From Methylotuvimicrobium sp018830325 (GTDB taxonomy: Bacteria; Pseudomonadota; Gammaproteobacteria; Methylococcales; Methylomonadaceae): a stretch of DNA of 64,000 nucleotides. The stretch is taken from NCBI RefSeq assembly GCF_044788715.1, contig NZ_CP173170.1:248001-312000 (forward strand), read 5' to 3'. Shown piece by piece: positions 26,626 through 36,554 of this stretch. The notes under the pieces are model-generated. The model worked only from the letters and a program-made list of their open reading frames with translations. It was not told where the DNA came from and did no database searches. Within the stretch, counting starts at the first letter, position 1. Each line of letters begins with the position of its first letter. Both the position numbers and the translations under genes were made by a program.

Positions 26626-27957
26626 CTATTTATCGGATTTTCTGTATGTTTGAATACGGTCCAGATCGCGATATGGATGTTCCGGCGTCAACATCGGTGG
26701 GAAGCCGTTCAACTGCCGCCATATTTCGAAGCCGATACTGACTTGCTCCAACAGAATCCAAGCTTTGACAGCGCCGCCTTGGCGTAAAAATCGCTCGGAA
26801 GGCCACAAGTGATCGCTTTCGTCGGGTACGATCATTACGCGGAATTTACCTTGGCCATTGTCGCTCGCATCGACAAAGGCGACGGTACCGCCGAACGTAC
26901 CGACTGCGACTTCAGGCCAACCGACGAATTGAATCGCGGGCCATCCTTCGAACATTAATCGTGCATGATGTCCGGGCAAAATCAGAGGTGCATCGTTGCC
27001 GGAAACCCAAACTTCGACCGCGCGAGCATCGATGTCCGGTACCAGAATCAACAGCGGATCGCCTTGTTTGACGATTTGGCCTTGTGGATTTACCAATAAG
27101 CGTAAGACGGTGCCGCTTCGAGGCGCAGTAATGCGTTGCGATTTTTGTCGGGCAATACTGACATCGTTGCTAACGAGGCTGTTACGGATATCCTCGATTT
27201 CGCCGAGTATTTTGTTCTTAGAGGCAGTTGTCGAATCGATCTTGGCTTGCGCATCGGCGCGAATTTGATTGATATCGGCCTCCGCGGCATTTTGTTCAGC
27301 CTTTGCCGATTGCAGCGAGGCTTTCGCACTGTTTAGCGAGCGAATTCCGACGATTGCGTCGCGTTCGGCAACTTCGAAATCGCGCCGCGAAACCAGTCCG
27401 TCGCCCAATAGGCGTGAAAATCGTTTTTGCTGCAGTTGAGCCGTTTCGTATGACGCCTGTGCCGAAACCAAAGCCTCGGATGCCGCGGCAACCTTTTGCC
27501 GAGCCATGTCCAATTTATACTGCGCTGCGGTGACTTTCATGTCGCGCACGGTCAACAGGCTGTCGATTTGGATTTCGTAAGAGGCGAGCTCCCGCTGTTT
27601 AGCATCCAGTTTGGCGATATTGGCTTCACGTTGCCGTTTCAAGCGTTCCGGCAATAACGGGTCGATATCGCTGACTTCGACCAACAAATCGTCTTTTTTC
27701 ACCTTCGAGCCTTCCTTGACATGCCAGTGCAGGATTCGCCCTGAGACTGTCGAATCGACGGTTTGTTGTCGCTCAAGCGGGGCAAATGCCGAGACATATC
27801 CTGTACCATTGACGTTTTGTTGCCAGGGCAAAAACAGTGCGAATATCGGTATCAGAATGAACAGCCAGGCGAATATCGTCACAATCTGTCCGACAAAGCG
27901 AGGGGTCTGTGAAGCGCTTAATACCGATAATAATGGATGATGATCTTGTGTCTGCAT
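26626..27957 (-). CDS. HlyD-family membrane fusion protein
   Basis: About 443 aa from ATG at 27957 (MQTQDHHPLLSVLS), 13 bp after the ABC gene stop. A longer frame from 28005 overlaps the ABC gene and adds no likely sequence. One transmembrane helix (about 28-46) is followed by the lipoyl half-motif GRILHWHVKEGSKVKKDDLLVEVSD, a long coiled-coil hairpin (about 95-260) and the second lipoyl half ITAPRSGTVLRLLVNPQGQIVKQGDPLL. It bridges the inner-membrane ABC protein and the outer-membrane channel in type I secretion or tripartite efflux. No substrate gene is obvious nearby. Confidence 0.92.
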   Translation of the reverse strand: MQTQDHHPLLSVLSASQTPRFVGQIVTIFAWLFILIPIFALFLPWQQNVNGTGYVSAFAPLERQQTVDSTVSGRILHWHVKEGSKVKKDDLLVEVSDIDPLLPERLKRQREANIAKLDAKQRELASYEIQIDSLLTVRDMKVTAAQYKLDMARQKVAAASEALVSAQASYETAQLQQKRFSRLLGDGLVSRRDFEVAERDAIVGIRSLNSAKASLQSAKAEQNAAEADINQIRADAQAKIDSTTASKNKILGEIEDIRNSLVSNDVSIARQKSQRITAPRSGTVLRLLVNPQGQIVKQGDPLLILVPDIDARAVEVWVSGNDAPLILPGHHARLMFEGWPAIQFVGWPEVAVGTFGGTVAFVDASDNGQGKFRVMIVPDESDHLWPSERFLRQGGAVKAWILLEQVSIGFEIWRQLNGFPPMLTPEHPYRDLDRIQTYRKSDK

Positions 27958-27970
27958 GAGGCCAATGAAT

Positions 27971-30040
27971 CTATAAATCGATGGTTCGTTGACAAAGTTG
28001 TGCAATTGTTTTCGACCCGGTCAACAACAACAAAGTCCATGGCGCATCATCCGCGAATAATACATCGCGGGCTGGGCTGTCGGTGAAATGTTTCCAGTCG
28101 TCGAGCAGTTCATCGAGAATCAATACACGCGGATTTCCGATGATCGCGCGGGCGAGCAACAATTTTTGTGCCTGGCTGGACGATAGCGGAGAACCGGCCG
28201 AGTTGAGCACGGTATAAAGGCCTTCCGGCAATTGTTTTTGGTCGGGAAAGATTTCTAAACGATTCACTATATCTCGAACTTGGTGCACACTGATGTCGGG
28301 TCTGCCTAGGCGAACATTTTCGATGATCGTATCCTCAATGATTTCAGTGCGCCCGGCCACCGCGACCGATTGCCGGAGACTTTCCAAGCGAATTTCGCGC
28401 ATATCGATATGATTGATTTCGACATGGCCGTGACTGGGTAAGCGCAGTCCTGTCAACAATTCGGCGAGCGATGATTTGCCCGTTCCTGGGCCTCCGAATA
28501 GCGCAACCTTTTCGCCGGGCATGATTTCGAAGGTCATATTTTTAAACGCTGTATAGCGATTATGATAGGTCAACGTCAAATCATAGACGCCGACATGCGC
28601 CGGTTCCGACAGTTTTAACACGTCTCCGGTTTCCCGTTCGACCGTCAGGTCGAGTAAATGTCCCAGCTTGTCGACTCCCGCCATTAAATCGTAATAACTT
28701 TCCAATTTCTTTTTTAATTGAGCAAACGAAACGAGTACGCCGGAAACGATCAATTCGGCCGCAACCAATTGCCCGAGACTGAGCTGTCCTTCCATGACTA
28801 ATATCCCTCCAACGGCCAATAATGTCGTACTGGCTACGGCATATAAGGCGTAAAGACTGTATTGTTGATTCAAAAGAATACGGTAATGGCTTTTACGTGT
28901 ATTTAAGTATTCATAAGCCAATTCATCGGTACGCTCTCGCGCGAGTTCCGGTCCGCCCGAAAACTTAAAAGTTTGGCCGTTGCGCGCTAAAGTTTCCAGC
29001 CAGGCGACCACTGCGTATTTGGCATAGGATTCCTCTATCGAGGTTTCAACGCCTTTGCGGCCCTGTACAAAAATAACGAAAGCAATCCATAAGACCACAA
29101 GCAAACCGAACAGTAACAGCAACGGATGATAAGCGGCCAATACCAGTAAGCCAATGATGCCCTGCAGGGCAATGGCGAAGCCGTCCAACAGCAAAAAGGC
29201 TCCGGCTTTTTGTACTGTGAGGATATCGAAAAAACGGTTAACCAATTCCTGACCGTTTTTATCGTCGTATTTCGACCATTCGACATTCGGTAGCCGGTTG
29301 CCGAGATCGGCCGCCATGCGGACAAACACGCGGCGCTGAATCAACTCGACCAAGTAAGACTGTACTATCGAAATAGCGCCGTAAAATACCAAAAAGATAA
29401 ACAATAGCGTCGATAATACCGTCAACGGCTGCATCATGCCGCCCAATGCCACCGTGTTGACGAGCGACTGTACCGCGGCAGGTGTTGCGAGGCTCAACAA
29501 TCCGGAAGCGATGGCCAGCACAATGACATGCCACAGGTCTTTTTTCTCGACTTTAATCATTTCAAAAAGCCGTTGCAGGGGCGGCATGTGTTCGTGACCA
29601 TGTTCATCATGGGACGAAGCATCCATCGACGCCTTTAATTCTACCAAATGCCATTCGAGTAAACGGTCGCTAGGGCAATCGAGCAACTTCATGAGTTCAT
29701 TGAGTTTGAGCACCCGTGCCGTGACTACGTGACCATCGATCAATGTGGCTTTGATCCGGCCCCGGCTAAAGCCGGCCAACACCAGCCAGCGCCCGTCATC
29801 AAGGGGTTTGAGTAGTTGCGTTAAATGCCCGGAGGCGATCGCGGCTTGATCGATCGTCAGCATCAGCTCATGGCTAATCAATCCAAGCTTGTTGGCCGTT
29901 AAATGAAAGTTATCCGAAACGGCACTGGACGGAACTTCATGTTGATGCAGGCCTTTATCATGTGCCGAACTGCCCATTTCCGACAGCAGGTAATCAAACA
30001 ATGTCCTGAGTACGGTTTGACTGAATGCTTTTTGCGTCAT
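27971..30040 (-). CDS. ABC exporter (type I secretion-like) with degenerate C39-like domain and atypical NBD
   Basis: A protein of 689 aa. The N-terminal roughly 150 residues look like a catalytically dead C39-like domain: there is no Cys-His pair. A His-rich linker (DEHGHEH) precedes a six-helix transmembrane domain (about 170-440). The nucleotide-binding domain has Walker A GGPGTGKSS (about 513-521), the signature replaced by LSSSQ instead of LSGGQ, Walker B VLILDELLDD, and no His at the expected H-loop (LLLLTGSKT). ATP hydrolysis may be altered. It is the first gene of an ABC-HlyD-TolC set, so the likely role is export of a peptide, protein or polysaccharide. The ATG is preceded only by weak ribosome-binding sequence. 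Confidence 0.88.
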   Translation of the reverse strand: MTQKAFSQTVLRTLFDYLLSEMGSSAHDKGLHQHEVPSSAVSDNFHLTANKLGLISHELMLTIDQAAIASGHLTQLLKPLDDGRWLVLAGFSRGRIKATLIDGHVVTARVLKLNELMKLLDCPSDRLLEWHLVELKASMDASSHDEHGHEHMPPLQRLFEMIKVEKKDLWHVIVLAIASGLLSLATPAAVQSLVNTVALGGMMQPLTVLSTLLFIFLVFYGAISIVQSYLVELIQRRVFVRMAADLGNRLPNVEWSKYDDKNGQELVNRFFDILTVQKAGAFLLLDGFAIALQGIIGLLVLAAYHPLLLLFGLLVVLWIAFVIFVQGRKGVETSIEESYAKYAVVAWLETLARNGQTFKFSGGPELARERTDELAYEYLNTRKSHYRILLNQQYSLYALYAVASTTLLAVGGILVMEGQLSLGQLVAAELIVSGVLVSFAQLKKKLESYYDLMAGVDKLGHLLDLTVERETGDVLKLSEPAHVGVYDLTLTYHNRYTAFKNMTFEIMPGEKVALFGGPGTGKSSLAELLTGLRLPSHGHVEINHIDMREIRLESLRQSVAVAGRTEIIEDTIIENVRLGRPDISVHQVRDIVNRLEIFPDQKQLPEGLYTVLNSAGSPLSSSQAQKLLLARAIIGNPRVLILDELLDDWKHFTDSPARDVLFADDAPWTLLLLTGSKTIAQLCQRTIDL

Positions 30041-30711
30041 TACGAAGAAAATAGAATAAGTGAGCTGAAAATGGAAAGTGTAAAGTTAAAATTTTAATAG
30101 CTTATTAAAATTTGCTTACAAATATCTTACTTAATTCATGTGTTTAAATTTGGCTATGTTTGCGTTAATAGTAGGCGTTGATTCGGCATAAGCAACCTGC
30201 GCCTATTGGACTTTGCTGGGCGGGTTATTCAACCTGCTCGAAACGTTTTCATGGGCTTCAGTCGCAGTTGAAAGGTTCGGGACGGGGTACATGCTCCGCC
30301 CCGCTCAGGCAGTCTATCACTTAACTCATAGGCGCCAACTTAAGGAAATACCGCGTCATTTCGTCAGGGATTGGCGGAATCCAGTGCCGGGGATGGCAAA
30401 GCGTAGCTTTACATCCATATAGCCTTTATATCGGCAATTCACATGCCGATATGACGAATAATGCCGAAAATGCACCATAGAATACGCGCCAAGTCAGCGC
30501 TTATAAACGCTGACCTCCCTGTTAGCCTCGAACAAAATAGTATTGCCATAAAAGTCGCAATCATGACAGAGCGAAGTATAGTAACAGCTAAAAGAATGCA
30601 ATAAGACGATTTTTGCAATGCCTATGATTTGTTAGAAATCGATTGTAATGCGAACCGGACTCTAAAATTTTAGCTAAGCTGTATAGACAATCCTTGAATT
30701 AAATAAGGCTT
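30041..30711. other. Intergenic region, no gene seen
   Basis: AT-rich near 30060-30170, then a low-coding stretch with short palindromes. The block around 30528-30580 (GCAAAATAG-type, with ATTGCCATAAAA and GCGAAGTATAG) recurs at about 54283-54340. Frame 30213-30422 has no ribosome binding site or domain and is not accepted as a gene. Confidence 0.45.
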
Positions 30712-32496
30712 ATGCGGGTAGAATTTAATACGGAAGACAAAAAACTAGATATTGGTGGGGTTATCGATTGGCTCGATCGGGACGGTATGCTGTCGGCCAA
30801 GGATCTTGAAAAATGCCGGCAATACGCCAATGCCTCGATCAACAAGCACAAGCATCCGCTAAAAATACTGACCGAATGTGAAATCGGCGATAAGACCCGG
30901 CTCGGCAAATTGTTGACTCAGGAAGAACTGACCCAATGGCTGGCCGACAAATTAGGGATGACCTATTACTATTTCGATCCGTTACGAATCGACGTACCGA
31001 GCGTTACCGCTATCTTTAGTAAGGCTTACGCCACTCATTACAACATACTGCCGATCAAAGTCACTGATGACGAAGTCGTCATTGCAACGGCCGAACCCGA
31101 TATCGGTTCTTGGCAAATCGATCTTGCCAAGATGCATAGCGGCAATATTAGCTTGGTATTCGCTAACCCCGATGAAATCAAGCGTTATACCGAAGAATTT
31201 TATAATTTCTCGCGCTCGCTCAAAGGCGCAGGAGGCCAAACCAATGGCGATAGCCGTGCCGGAGGCCAAAATTTCGAACAATTAGTCGAACTTAGCAAGC
31301 AATCCGATTTCGATGTCAATAATCAGCATATCGTCAATTTGGTCAATTGGCTTTTGCAATACGCCTTCGACCAACGCGCCAGCGATATCCACATCGAACC
31401 GCGCCGCCTCCAAGGCAACGTCCGTTTTCGCATCGACGGCATTTTGCATCACGTTTATCAGTTGCCGATGCCGATTATGAATGCGGTTTTGAGTCGACTC
31501 AAGATTTTGGGGCGAATGAATATTGCCGAAAAGCGACTGCCTCAAGACGGTCGAGTCAAAACCCAAAATGTTAACGGTAAGGAAATTGAACTCAGGTTAT
31601 CGACGATGCCGACTGCGTTCGGTGAAAAACTGGTGATGCGTATTTTCGATCCCGAAGTCTTGTTGCGCGATTACCGGCAACTGGGTTTCAACAAGCAGGA
31701 ATTGGCGATATGGAACCGGATGACCTCGCAAACCCACGGCATCATTTTGGTCACAGGGCCAACCGGTTCCGGAAAAACGACCACTTTGTATTCAACCCTA
31801 AAGAGGCTTGCGACACCTGAAATTAATTTGTGCACAGTTGAAGACCCGATCGAGCAAATCGAGCCGTTATTCAATCAGATGCAAGTTCAACACAATATCG
31901 GACTCGATTTTGCGAGCGGCATACGCACCTTGATGCGACAAGACCCTGATATCATCATGGTCGGCGAGATTCGCGATCTGGAAACCGCCGAAATGGCCGT
32001 GCAAGCCGCATTGACCGGTCATTTGGTAATTTCGACGCTGCACACGAACAATGCGCCGGCTGCGGTCATTCGGTTGCTCAACTTGGGTATGCCAGGCTAT
32101 CTGATTCAACAGACCGTATTGGGTATCATGGCGCAGCGATTGATTCGGGTGCTATGTCGGCATTGCAAAGCGGCCGCGCCGGTCGATAGCCGGCAATGGC
32201 AAAACTTGGTCGCGCCGTTCAAAGTTGCACACCCTAAGCAAGTCTATCAGGCCGGAGGTTGTAAGGAATGCCACAATACCGGCTATGCCGGGCGCATCGG
32301 AATTTATGAGATCTTCGAAAACAGTTCCGGTATCCAGCCGCTCATTACCGAAGGATGCGATTTAACCGCATTGCAACATCAAGCGATTAAGGAAGGCATG
32401 AAGCCACTTAGGCTCAGCGGCGCCGAAAAAGTCGCGTCGGGGTTGACGACAATAGAGGAAGTGTTGCGTGTTGCGCCGGAGAGAATCGATTTTTAA
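30712..32496 (+). CDS. GspE/PilB-family secretion or pilus assembly ATPase
   Basis: A protein of 594 aa. The N-terminal T2SSE_N domain (about 55-165) is followed by the hexameric ATPase core: Walker A GPTGSGKTT (about 349-357), Asp box CTVEDPIEQ, Walker B IMVGEIRDLETAEMAVQAALTGH, His box STLHTNNAPAAVIRL. The zinc-binding module has CRHC and CKEC. These motifs match type II secretion/type IV pilus ATPases. Unusually, no pilin, GspF/PilC or other machinery gene lies nearby, so it must work with components encoded elsewhere. ATG is preceded by AAGG. Confidence 0.92.
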   Translation: MRVEFNTEDKKLDIGGVIDWLDRDGMLSAKDLEKCRQYANASINKHKHPLKILTECEIGDKTRLGKLLTQEELTQWLADKLGMTYYYFDPLRIDVPSVTAIFSKAYATHYNILPIKVTDDEVVIATAEPDIGSWQIDLAKMHSGNISLVFANPDEIKRYTEEFYNFSRSLKGAGGQTNGDSRAGGQNFEQLVELSKQSDFDVNNQHIVNLVNWLLQYAFDQRASDIHIEPRRLQGNVRFRIDGILHHVYQLPMPIMNAVLSRLKILGRMNIAEKRLPQDGRVKTQNVNGKEIELRLSTMPTAFGEKLVMRIFDPEVLLRDYRQLGFNKQELAIWNRMTSQTHGIILVTGPTGSGKTTTLYSTLKRLATPEINLCTVEDPIEQIEPLFNQMQVQHNIGLDFASGIRTLMRQDPDIIMVGEIRDLETAEMAVQAALTGHLVISTLHTNNAPAAVIRLLNLGMPGYLIQQTVLGIMAQRLIRVLCRHCKAAAPVDSRQWQNLVAPFKVAHPKQVYQAGGCKECHNTGYAGRIGIYEIFENSSGIQPLITEGCDLTALQHQAIKEGMKPLRLSGAEKVASGLTTIEEVLRVAPERIDF

Positions 32497-33229
32497 TAAC
32501 AGGTCGAAAGCGGTTGCATAAAACTCATATCGGAAGACGATTAGAAAAAGCGGTTTTTGCCTAGACCGTCGAAAAAGGCCATTTTAGCTAATTTCTGTGT
32601 TCCCGATTTTTAAACTAAAATATTTTTGAAATTGTTTGTGATCATAGGCTATTAAGCGTAGGTGTAGGGTGCTCAAAATCTCTTGGGAATTGCTGGAGAC
32701 CATAGGTTGTAAAGCGCTAGCAGGCTTTTGAGGCACATTAAAGCCTAACGTCAGCATGACTTAACATGAAGTTCGGGTTAAGCAACCCAGCCAGTATCAG
32801 GCATCGCTTCCAGAAGACGCCGTGAATACGTCCGTGTAGGCTTGAGTGCAGCATCCATGCTGCGCACACTCTTTCCAGCGATGTCTAATACTGTCTTAAT
32901 CTTATGGAATATATAGTCTTTTATTCAGAGCTCAGGTTGCTTGTTGCTAAGACGGCTTAACTTAATGGCTGTAAGGTGTAGGGTGCGCATCGCGCACCTG
33001 GCTCGGGATCTCACGGCGGTTCGTCACCGTGGAGAGGTGCGCGATGCGCACCCTACGGAGCTCTCCATAAGCGTCGCGATAGCGACACAAAAACCTTCTT
33101 CGGATTTCAAATAGGCTGAAGCTTATAGTTAATCAGGAAAAATAAATATTTTAACTATTTGATTTTATATGGTTTTTAATGCGTTTGCCCTGGCTCTTGC
33201 TCGGTTTTAGTTGTTTTATACAAATTTCA
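32497..33229. other. Intergenic region with repeat fragments
   Basis: No gene is supported. It contains a degenerate fragment of the GGGTGCGGT repeat family near 32813-32880 (GACGCCGTGAATACGTCCG, then GTAGGCTTGAG) and the complete dyad repeat at 32978-33056. A long open frame entering from 33179 is treated as the 5' leader of the next gene. Confidence 0.45.
32978..33056. repeat. Long dyad repeat with perfect 22-bp arms
   Basis: Arms 32978-32999 and 33035-33056 are perfectly complementary (starting GTAGGGTGCGCATCGCGC). The 35-base centre contains a second small stem (CACGG/CCGTG). A related half-copy lies at 1509-1563. It is suited to form a cruciform or RNA hairpin, and has REP-like dispersion. 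Confidence 0.75.
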
Positions 33230-33247
33230 AAGTCATCAAAATGTAAT
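33230..33247 (+). promoter_or_regulatory. Candidate PhoB-box before the choice-of-anchor I gene
   Basis: AAGTCATCAAAATGTAAT matches 13 of 18 positions of the PhoB consensus CTGTCATAAAACTGTCAT by eye, including both GTCAT/TGTNAT halves. It lies 88 bp before the GTG start. Given the phosphorus-related genes downstream it is worth testing, but a match of this quality can occur by chance in AT-rich DNA. Confidence 0.3.
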
Positions 33248-33334
33248 CTTGCTTATTTACGATTGAAAAGGTCTGGCATCGACTTATTTAACCTTATGCG
33301 TATTTCCTTTCAACCCGCCAGGCTAGGAGCAATC

Positions 33335-35071
33335 GTGAAAAAAACCATCCTTGCAAGTAGTTTGATCGGATTGGGTCTTGCCCTCAATGGACAAGCTGAA
33401 GCCGGTAAACCATTTAAGCTCGACTTAAGCCCTATCGGTACTTACGCAACGGGAACTTTTGACAAGTCCGCCGCTGAGATCGTCGCACACGATCCAGAAT
33501 CGCAACGTCTGTTTGTCGTCAATGCCGAAAGCGGTCAGATCGATGTATTGGATATTAAAGATCCGTCTAAACCGACCTTACTATTTAATATCGATTTATC
33601 CGGTTACGGTGCTGTGATAAATAGTGTTGCCGCTCATAAAGGTTTGGTAGCTGCAGCCGTTGAAGCGGCAGTCAAGACCGATCCGGGCAAGGCCGTTTTC
33701 CTCGATATCGAAGGTAATGTTTTGGCTAGCGTACAAGTCGGTGCGTTGCCTGATGCACTAACGTTTACTCCGGACGGCAAGCGTGTATTGGTCGCCAACG
33801 AAGGCGAACCGAACGACGATTATACGATCGACCCGGAAGGTTCGGTCAGCATCATCGACTTACCCAAGCAAATCGCACAATTGACGCAAAGCCATGTTCG
33901 TACGGCGGGTTTCGAAAGTTTCAAAGAGAGCGATCTCGATGCCTCCGTTCGAATCTTCGGCCCGGATGTCAATCCTGGTGACGGCAACCGCGTCGCAAGA
34001 AATATGGAGCCCGAATGGATAACCGTTTCCAAAGATTCGAAAACCGCATGGGTGTCGTTACAAGAAAACAACGCGATCGGTACTTTAGACATCAAAACCG
34101 GCAAATTCACCGCAGTAAAAGGCTTGGGGTTCAAAGATCACATGCTGACCGGTAACGAACTCGACGTCAGCGATCGGGATGGCAAGATCAATATCACGAA
34201 TTGGCCGGTTCTAGGCGTTTATATGCCCGACACAATTGCCAATTACGAATACCGGGGAAAATCGTTCATCGTAACGGCCAACGAAGGCGATGCTCGTGAG
34301 TGGGAGGGCAATCCGGGTTATGTCGAAGCCTCCAGGTTTCGGGCTTTGTCGGGCGATATCCCAGTTTGCGCCGACTCGCTGCGTTTTCTGGACTTCTTTG
34401 CCAACAATGAAATGGGTATCACCACTTTCTCTCAATTGCGCGACAATACTAATCTTGGCCGTCTGAATGTGACGACTGCAAACGGTTTACGTGCGGATGG
34501 TTCGTGTTACGAAGACATTTATGCATTCGGCGCCCGCTCGTTTTCGATCTATGCCGCAGACAGCATGAAACAAGTCTATGACAGCGGTTCGGATTTTGAA
34601 CGCATCACCGCTAAAGTTTACCCCGAAAATTTCAATTCCAATCACCGCGAAAACAGTTTCGAAACTCGCAGCGACGACAAAGGGCCAGAGCCTGAAGGTG
34701 CCGTAGTCGCTAAATTGTGGGGCAGCACTTACGCATTTATCGGTTTGGAGCGTATTGGCGGCGTGATGGTTTACGATATCAGCAACCCTTATCGCCCAGC
34801 ATTCGTGCAATACATCAATAACCGCGATTTTGGCTTGGAACCAGGAATACCCGAAGCCGGCGATCTGGGGGCGGAAGGCCTAACCGTAATCGAAGCATCG
34901 AAAAGCCCGATTCCGGGCGTGCCGTTGCTGGTCGTTGCGAACGAAGTCAGCGGCACGACGACGGTTTTCCGCATCAATCGGGGGCAGTTGGTCGGCTCGA
35001 AGGCGCTTAAAGGATTCCAAAAATGGGAGCGTTTGGCCGGTCCAAAGGCAATAAAAGGATTCCGTAAATAG
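33335..35071 (+). CDS. Exported choice-of-anchor I family protein (phosphatase/propeller-like)
   Basis: About 578 aa from GTG 33335, chosen because AGGAG lies five bases upstream and a proper signal peptide follows (KKTILASSLIGLGLALNGQA). The frame continues 52 codons upstream without a ribosome binding site. The mature protein is a beta-propeller-like repeat protein with the choice-of-anchor I signature: AAEIVAHDPESQRLFVVNAESGQIDVLDI, LPDALTFTPDGKRVLVANEGEPNDDY and EPEGAVVAKLWGSTYAFIGLER. Family members are often called alkaline phosphatases or exported metal-binding proteins, but activity is not established. The C-terminus is short and basic (KGFQKWERLAGPKAIKGFRK), with no obvious sorting anchor. 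Confidence 0.85.
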   Translation: MKKTILASSLIGLGLALNGQAEAGKPFKLDLSPIGTYATGTFDKSAAEIVAHDPESQRLFVVNAESGQIDVLDIKDPSKPTLLFNIDLSGYGAVINSVAAHKGLVAAAVEAAVKTDPGKAVFLDIEGNVLASVQVGALPDALTFTPDGKRVLVANEGEPNDDYTIDPEGSVSIIDLPKQIAQLTQSHVRTAGFESFKESDLDASVRIFGPDVNPGDGNRVARNMEPEWITVSKDSKTAWVSLQENNAIGTLDIKTGKFTAVKGLGFKDHMLTGNELDVSDRDGKINITNWPVLGVYMPDTIANYEYRGKSFIVTANEGDAREWEGNPGYVEASRFRALSGDIPVCADSLRFLDFFANNEMGITTFSQLRDNTNLGRLNVTTANGLRADGSCYEDIYAFGARSFSIYAADSMKQVYDSGSDFERITAKVYPENFNSNHRENSFETRSDDKGPEPEGAVVAKLWGSTYAFIGLERIGGVMVYDISNPYRPAFVQYINNRDFGLEPGIPEAGDLGAEGLTVIEASKSPIPGVPLLVVANEVSGTTTVFRINRGQLVGSKALKGFQKWERLAGPKAIKGFRK

Positions 35072-35368
35072 TTAAATGGCCTCCTGTTTTAATACGTTGT
35101 AAAAATAATCAAACGATTCGTTATACTGTAACTCCATGCTGCCTCTTTTTTGTCTTCCGGCAGGGAGGCAGCTTGCCGATTTGGGCCGAGGCGATTAGCC
35201 TAAATGTTTTTTAGAGTGTTGTCGAAATAAACCATTTAAGAAAATTTATAAACAATTCCTCGACGTACTCGACAAGTTCTATTAGATTGGTACATTAATA
35301 GCAGCTGAGCATACAAAGCTCTCCCGCAGCGTAACCTTTTCGTTTTTAACTTCAGAACAAATTAGTAA

Positions 35369-35986
35369 ATGAATACCAAACATAGAGCCCACCCTTGGCA
35401 CGGTATACACCCGGGCGACGAAGCCCCGAATATCGTTACCGCTTTTATCGAAATCGTCCCGTCGGACACCGTCAAATACGAGATCGATAAGGTAAGCGGC
35501 TTTCTTAAAATCGATAGGCCGCAAAAATTTTCCAATATGATTCCCACGCTTTACGGATTCATACCGCAAACCTTTTGCGCGGAAAAGGTGGCCGAATTCG
35601 CCGAACAGAAATCGGGTAGATCGGTAACCGGAGGCGACGGTGATCCGTTGGATATTTGTGTTTTGAGTGAGCGCAACGTGTCGCATGGCGACATTCTTTT
35701 ACAAGCGATACCCATCGGAGGGTTTCGTATGTTAGACGGGGGCGAAGCCGATGATAAAATTATTGCCGTCATGAAAGGAGACACGTTTTACCGGCAATGG
35801 AATGACGTGTCCGATTGTCCGGTATCCTATATTGACCGCTTGAAACATTATTTTCTGACCTATAAACATCTCCCTAACGAAGCCAGTATTTGCGAAATCA
35901 CACATGTTTATGGTCGAGAGGAAGCTCACGAAGTGATCAGAAGATCATTAGCGGATTATCAAAACCATTTCGCTTGCGATTCATAA
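35369..35986 (+). CDS. ppa: Family I soluble inorganic pyrophosphatase
   Basis: A protein of 205 aa that hydrolyses PPi to two phosphates in the cytoplasm. The metal-binding signature GDGDPLDICVLSE is clear, as are MIPTLYGFIPQTFC (YGFIP-type motif) and DDKIIAVMKGD. The C-terminal YKHLPNEASICEITHVYGREEAHEVI is typical of this family. Somewhat longer than the E. coli enzyme (176 aa). The stop codon TAA (35984-35986) is part of the 8-bp target duplication of the MITE that follows, so the element landed exactly at the gene end without altering the protein. This window thus encodes two pyrophosphatases, the other being the membrane pump HppA. Confidence 0.93.
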   Translation: MNTKHRAHPWHGIHPGDEAPNIVTAFIEIVPSDTVKYEIDKVSGFLKIDRPQKFSNMIPTLYGFIPQTFCAEKVAEFAEQKSGRSVTGGDGDPLDICVLSERNVSHGDILLQAIPIGGFRMLDGGEADDKIIAVMKGDTFYRQWNDVSDCPVSYIDRLKHYFLTYKHLPNEASICEITHVYGREEAHEVIRRSLADYQNHFACDS

Positions 35987-36265
35987 ATTTTCCTGATTAG
36001 CAAGTTTCTTCAGCTAAAGCCCAAAGATCAGCATATCCCTAGCAGGACGGGGTTCGTAAGCCATGCGCGTCAAGCTAAAAACGGCCAACCCACATCACGC
36101 TTTTTCCCAAGCTCCAGCTTGGGAAAAACACCTCGGGAGCTCCAGCTTCCTGAGATTGACACAACCTCCGCTCACTCTCAATCAACCCCGATTCGCTCGC
36201 TCGTTCAATCTTTCTTGATTTTCGGGAAGCTAGAGCTTCCTGAACAGGTTACCCAAGCTGGAGCT

Positions 36266-36554
36266 CTCGCCGTTATACACAAGTACCGGTAAAGGTGCTG
36301 AACAGAGTTTATCGAATACCTGGGAACGGTACTGTTTGAAAAATCAGTGGATATTGAAAGTCAATGGCTTTCCATCACCTAGCGTTAGGTAAGGGCGACG
36401 AAGGCGTCGCTCCCACAAAGGGCGGATGCTCTTGTGGGAGCGATCCCCAGATCGCGATTTCGAAGCCTAGTGTGTTAAGCGACAATCAATGGTATCGAGG
36501 CCTCATTGGTTAAGATTGCAAATGGGTAATTCAAGACTTATGTATAACGATGAG
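36266..36554. mobile_element. Nested 289-bp element inside the family 1 MITE
   Basis: The ends are imperfect 19-bp inverted repeats (CTCGCCGTTATACACAAGT against CTCATCGTTATACATAAGT, three mismatches). A 10-bp direct repeat AGCTGGAGCT (36256-36265 and 36555-36564) flanks it; copy 1 shows the same site undisturbed with a single AGCTGGAGCT, which acts as the empty-site control. Inside lies a REP-like hairpin (36407-36443). No open frame of use. Confidence 0.85.
36407..36443. repeat. REP-like palindrome within the nested element
   Basis: Arms TCGCTCCCACAA (36407-36418) and TTGTGGGAGCGA (36432-36443) pair perfectly over 12 bp. The motif GTGGGAGCGA is typical of REP sequences in gammaproteobacteria. 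A related hairpin lies at 60137-60171. Confidence 0.7.
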
